From: Streptomyces antnestii
GTDB lineage: Bacteria; Actinomycetota; Actinomycetes; Streptomycetales; Streptomycetaceae
Length of the DNA: 64,000 bases
Assembly: GCF_004005495.1 (NCBI RefSeq)
Contig: NZ_RZYA01000003.1
Span: forward strand, 372,001 to 436,000
Direction of reading: 5' to 3'
Shown: one piece after another, positions 62,489-64,000 of the stretch
Position numbering within the stretch: the first letter of the stretch is position 1
Layout of the letters: every line of letters starts with the position of its first letter
Position numbers and translations under genes: made by a program
The notes under the pieces: model-generated
What the model was told of the DNA's origin: nothing
What the model saw: only the letters and a program-made list of their open reading frames with translations
Database searches by the model: none

Positions 62489-63352
62489 ATGGAGCATGAG
62501 GTGTTCGTTCCGGTCCCGGCGGAGTCGTTGCGCGGCGCCCTCGCGGCGCCCGAGTTGGTGGCCAGGGCGGTGCCGGGCCTTCAGCGGGAGGCCACCGGCG
62601 ACGGCGGCCGCCTGAAGCTCCGCATCGGCGGCCACACCATCACCTACCGGGGCTCCCTGCGCGTCACCGAGACGGAGACCGGGGCGTTCGCGGTCGAGGG
62701 CGACGGCACCGAGGCGCGGGGCACGGGGTCGGTGAAGTTCACGGTGACGGTACGGGTGGCCGCGGAGTCCGGCGGCTCGAAAGTCACCTTCACGGCGTCG
62801 GGCAGCGGGGACGGCCGCGTGGCCGAACTCCCGGACGACGCCGTGGAGTCCGCGGTACGGCGTCTGCTGAGCCGGTTCGCGGAAGCGCTCGGCACGGTGG
62901 CGGAGCCGGGGAGCGACGACGCGGGCGGCGCCTCCGCCGACGTCGCCGAAGAGGACGCCGAGGACGAGCGCGAGCGGGAGTACGAGGGCGAGTACGAGGC
63001 CGAGACCGACGACGAGACCGATGACGGGATCGATGACGGGATCGACGACGGCGGCTCGCTCTTCGAGACCGAGATCCCGCCGCCCTCCCTCGCCCCCTTC
63101 GCCGACCTGGAGCCGGAGCCGGGCCCCGGCCTCGACGGCGAGCCGCCCGCCGAGGCCGCCCACGCGCGCCGCACCATGATCGGCCGCAGCGCCGAGGAGG
63201 TCGACCACGCGCCGCCGCGCGGCCGGTACGCCCCGGTGCCCGCGCCCGAGACCACCTCGACGGCCGACACGCTGCGCTGGGCCGCCCCCGCCGCGGCCGT
63301 CGTGGTCGCCTCGGCGATCGTCGTCAGCCGGATCCTGCGGCGCAGGCGCTGA
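62489..63352 (+). CDS. SRPBCC (CoxG-like) domain protein with acidic linker and membrane anchor
   Basis: 287 residues. The START/SRPBCC domain (1-140; MEHEVFVPVPAESLRGALAAP, then ARAVPGLQRE, KFTVTVRVAAESGGSKVTF) is followed by a strongly acidic repeat linker (EREREYEGEYEAETDDETDDGIDDGIDDG in part) and a C-terminal membrane helix (LRWAAPAAAVVVASAIVVSRIL) with a basic end. Resembles the CO-dehydrogenase subunit G family; no such enzyme genes are near. Tail-anchored orientation is likely. Confidence 0.78.
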   Translation: MEHEVFVPVPAESLRGALAAPELVARAVPGLQREATGDGGRLKLRIGGHTITYRGSLRVTETETGAFAVEGDGTEARGTGSVKFTVTVRVAAESGGSKVTFTASGSGDGRVAELPDDAVESAVRRLLSRFAEALGTVAEPGSDDAGGASADVAEEDAEDEREREYEGEYEAETDDETDDGIDDGIDDGGSLFETEIPPPSLAPFADLEPEPGPGLDGEPPAEAAHARRTMIGRSAEEVDHAPPRGRYAPVPAPETTSTADTLRWAAPAAAVVVASAIVVSRILRRRR

Positions 63353-63395
63353 GCGGAAGGTGCCACGGGCCCGGACCAAAAGTAGGGTCGGCCCC

Positions 63396-64000
63396 GTGAC
63401 TACCCAGGAAACGACGCTGACCGCGGGCGACGCGGAAGTGACCGTGCAGCCGGGCAACGGCTGCCGCGTGAGCAGCCTGCGGATCGGCGGCACCGAGCTG
63501 CTCCGGCAGGGCGCGAAGTACGGCTGCTTCCCGATGGTGCCGTGGTGCGGCCGCATCAGGGACGGCAGGTTCATGGACGGCGGACGGACGTACCAGATGC
63601 CGCTGAACTCGCCGCCGCACGCCATCCACGGCTTCGCCCGCGACGCCGAGTGGACGACCGCCCGCACGGGCGAGGACGAGGCCGTCTTCACGTACGACCT
63701 CGCCGAGCCCTGGCCCTGGACCGGGCGGGTCACCCAGCTCGTGCGCCTGACCGGGGACTCGCTCACGCTGACGCTCGGCATCGAGACGTACGGCGACTCG
63801 TTCCCCGCGCAGGCCGGCTGGCACCCGTGGTTCAACCGGACCCTCGACGGCAGCGACGCGCAGCTCGACTTCGCGCCCGCCTGGCAGGAGGAGCGCGGCG
63901 ACGACCACCTGCCCACCGGCAAGCGGATCGACCGCACGGACGGCCCCTGGGACGACTGCTTCGGCATGCCCGACGGCGTGGACGTCACCCTGACCTGGCC
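63396..64000 (+). CDS. Aldose 1-epimerase, 3' end missing
   Basis: Open from GTG (M-T-T-Q-E-T-T-L-T-A-G-D) to the window end, ~201 residues. Galactose-mutarotase features: MVPWCGRIRDGRF, the catalytic-type His in HAIHGFAR, and AGWHPWFNR. The catalytic Glu lies beyond the window. Probably cytoplasmic sugar mutarotation. Confidence 0.88.
   Translation, partial: MTTQETTLTAGDAEVTVQPGNGCRVSSLRIGGTELLRQGAKYGCFPMVPWCGRIRDGRFMDGGRTYQMPLNSPPHAIHGFARDAEWTTARTGEDEAVFTYDLAEPWPWTGRVTQLVRLTGDSLTLTLGIETYGDSFPAQAGWHPWFNRTLDGSDAQLDFAPAWQEERGDDHLPTGKRIDRTDGPWDDCFGMPDGVDVTLTW

Overview
This window is high-GC chromosomal DNA of a Streptomyces or very close relative. The evidence is strong G/C bias at third codon positions, many GTG starts with GGAGG-like ribosome sites, a dnaK-grpE-dnaJ-hspR operon with HspR (HAIR) operators, a WhiB-like protein, two DUF397/DUF5753 regulator groups and many Sec-secreted proteins. 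There are no rRNA or tRNA genes and no CRISPR array that I can see.

Layout. 1-9.4 kb: the end of a phosphoribosyltransferase gene, a Yip1-family membrane protein, four secreted FG-GAP beta-propeller proteins, and a first regulator triad (ATP-binding anti-sigma-like protein, HTH-DUF5753 protein, DUF397 protein). 9.4-14 kb: a large membrane iron-sulfur oxidoreductase, then a sugar-epimerase-like gene and a WecA/MraY-like gene, both missing expected catalytic residues. 14-18.4 kb: dnaK-grpE-dnaJ-hspR, closed by a near-perfect 19-bp terminator stem. 18.4-20.1 kb: a secreted fibronectin type III protein.

20.3-32.1 kb: a compact phage-tail island on the minus strand. It holds a tail terminator-like protein, tail tube, G/GT assembly chaperones with a -1 frameshift site, a short tape measure, a Dit-like protein, a hub protein, a fibre-like protein, endolysin and holin-like genes, with WhiB, zinc-ribbon and HTH regulators at its head. 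No capsid, portal, terminase, integrase or contractile sheath gene is visible, so it looks like a domesticated flexible (F-type) tail particle rather than a prophage. A small membrane protein gene inserted in it has a near-identical second copy 8.3 kb away.

32-38.5 kb: poorly characterised membrane proteins, a lower-GC segment, a second DUF397/DUF5753/ATPase triad and a secreted Scabin-like ADP-ribosyltransferase. 38.8-44.9 kb: an orphan sugar-binding lipoprotein, a secreted protein, two tandem LuxR-type regulators, and divergent from them a small secreted peptide with DLSW repeats coupled to a Rieske-like protein that lacks its cluster histidines. 45-48.4 kb: clpB with a HAIR operator (so HspR controls both ends of this region) and a YbjN protein.

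48.7-58 kb: an FxSxx-COOH-like peptide gene with an HExxH-type peptide-modification protein, facing a three-gene NTP-dependent conflict-type cassette (VMAP-like protein, MoxR ATPase, and a vWA/NB-ARC/TPR protein). 58-64 kb: housekeeping genes (aminotransferase, a Cys/Gly-rich membrane protein, DUF2617, spermidine-synthase-like, SRPBCC protein, aldose epimerase, cut by the window end). The strongest leads are the tail-only island, the FxsA-HExxH-VMAP region, and the DLSW peptide locus.
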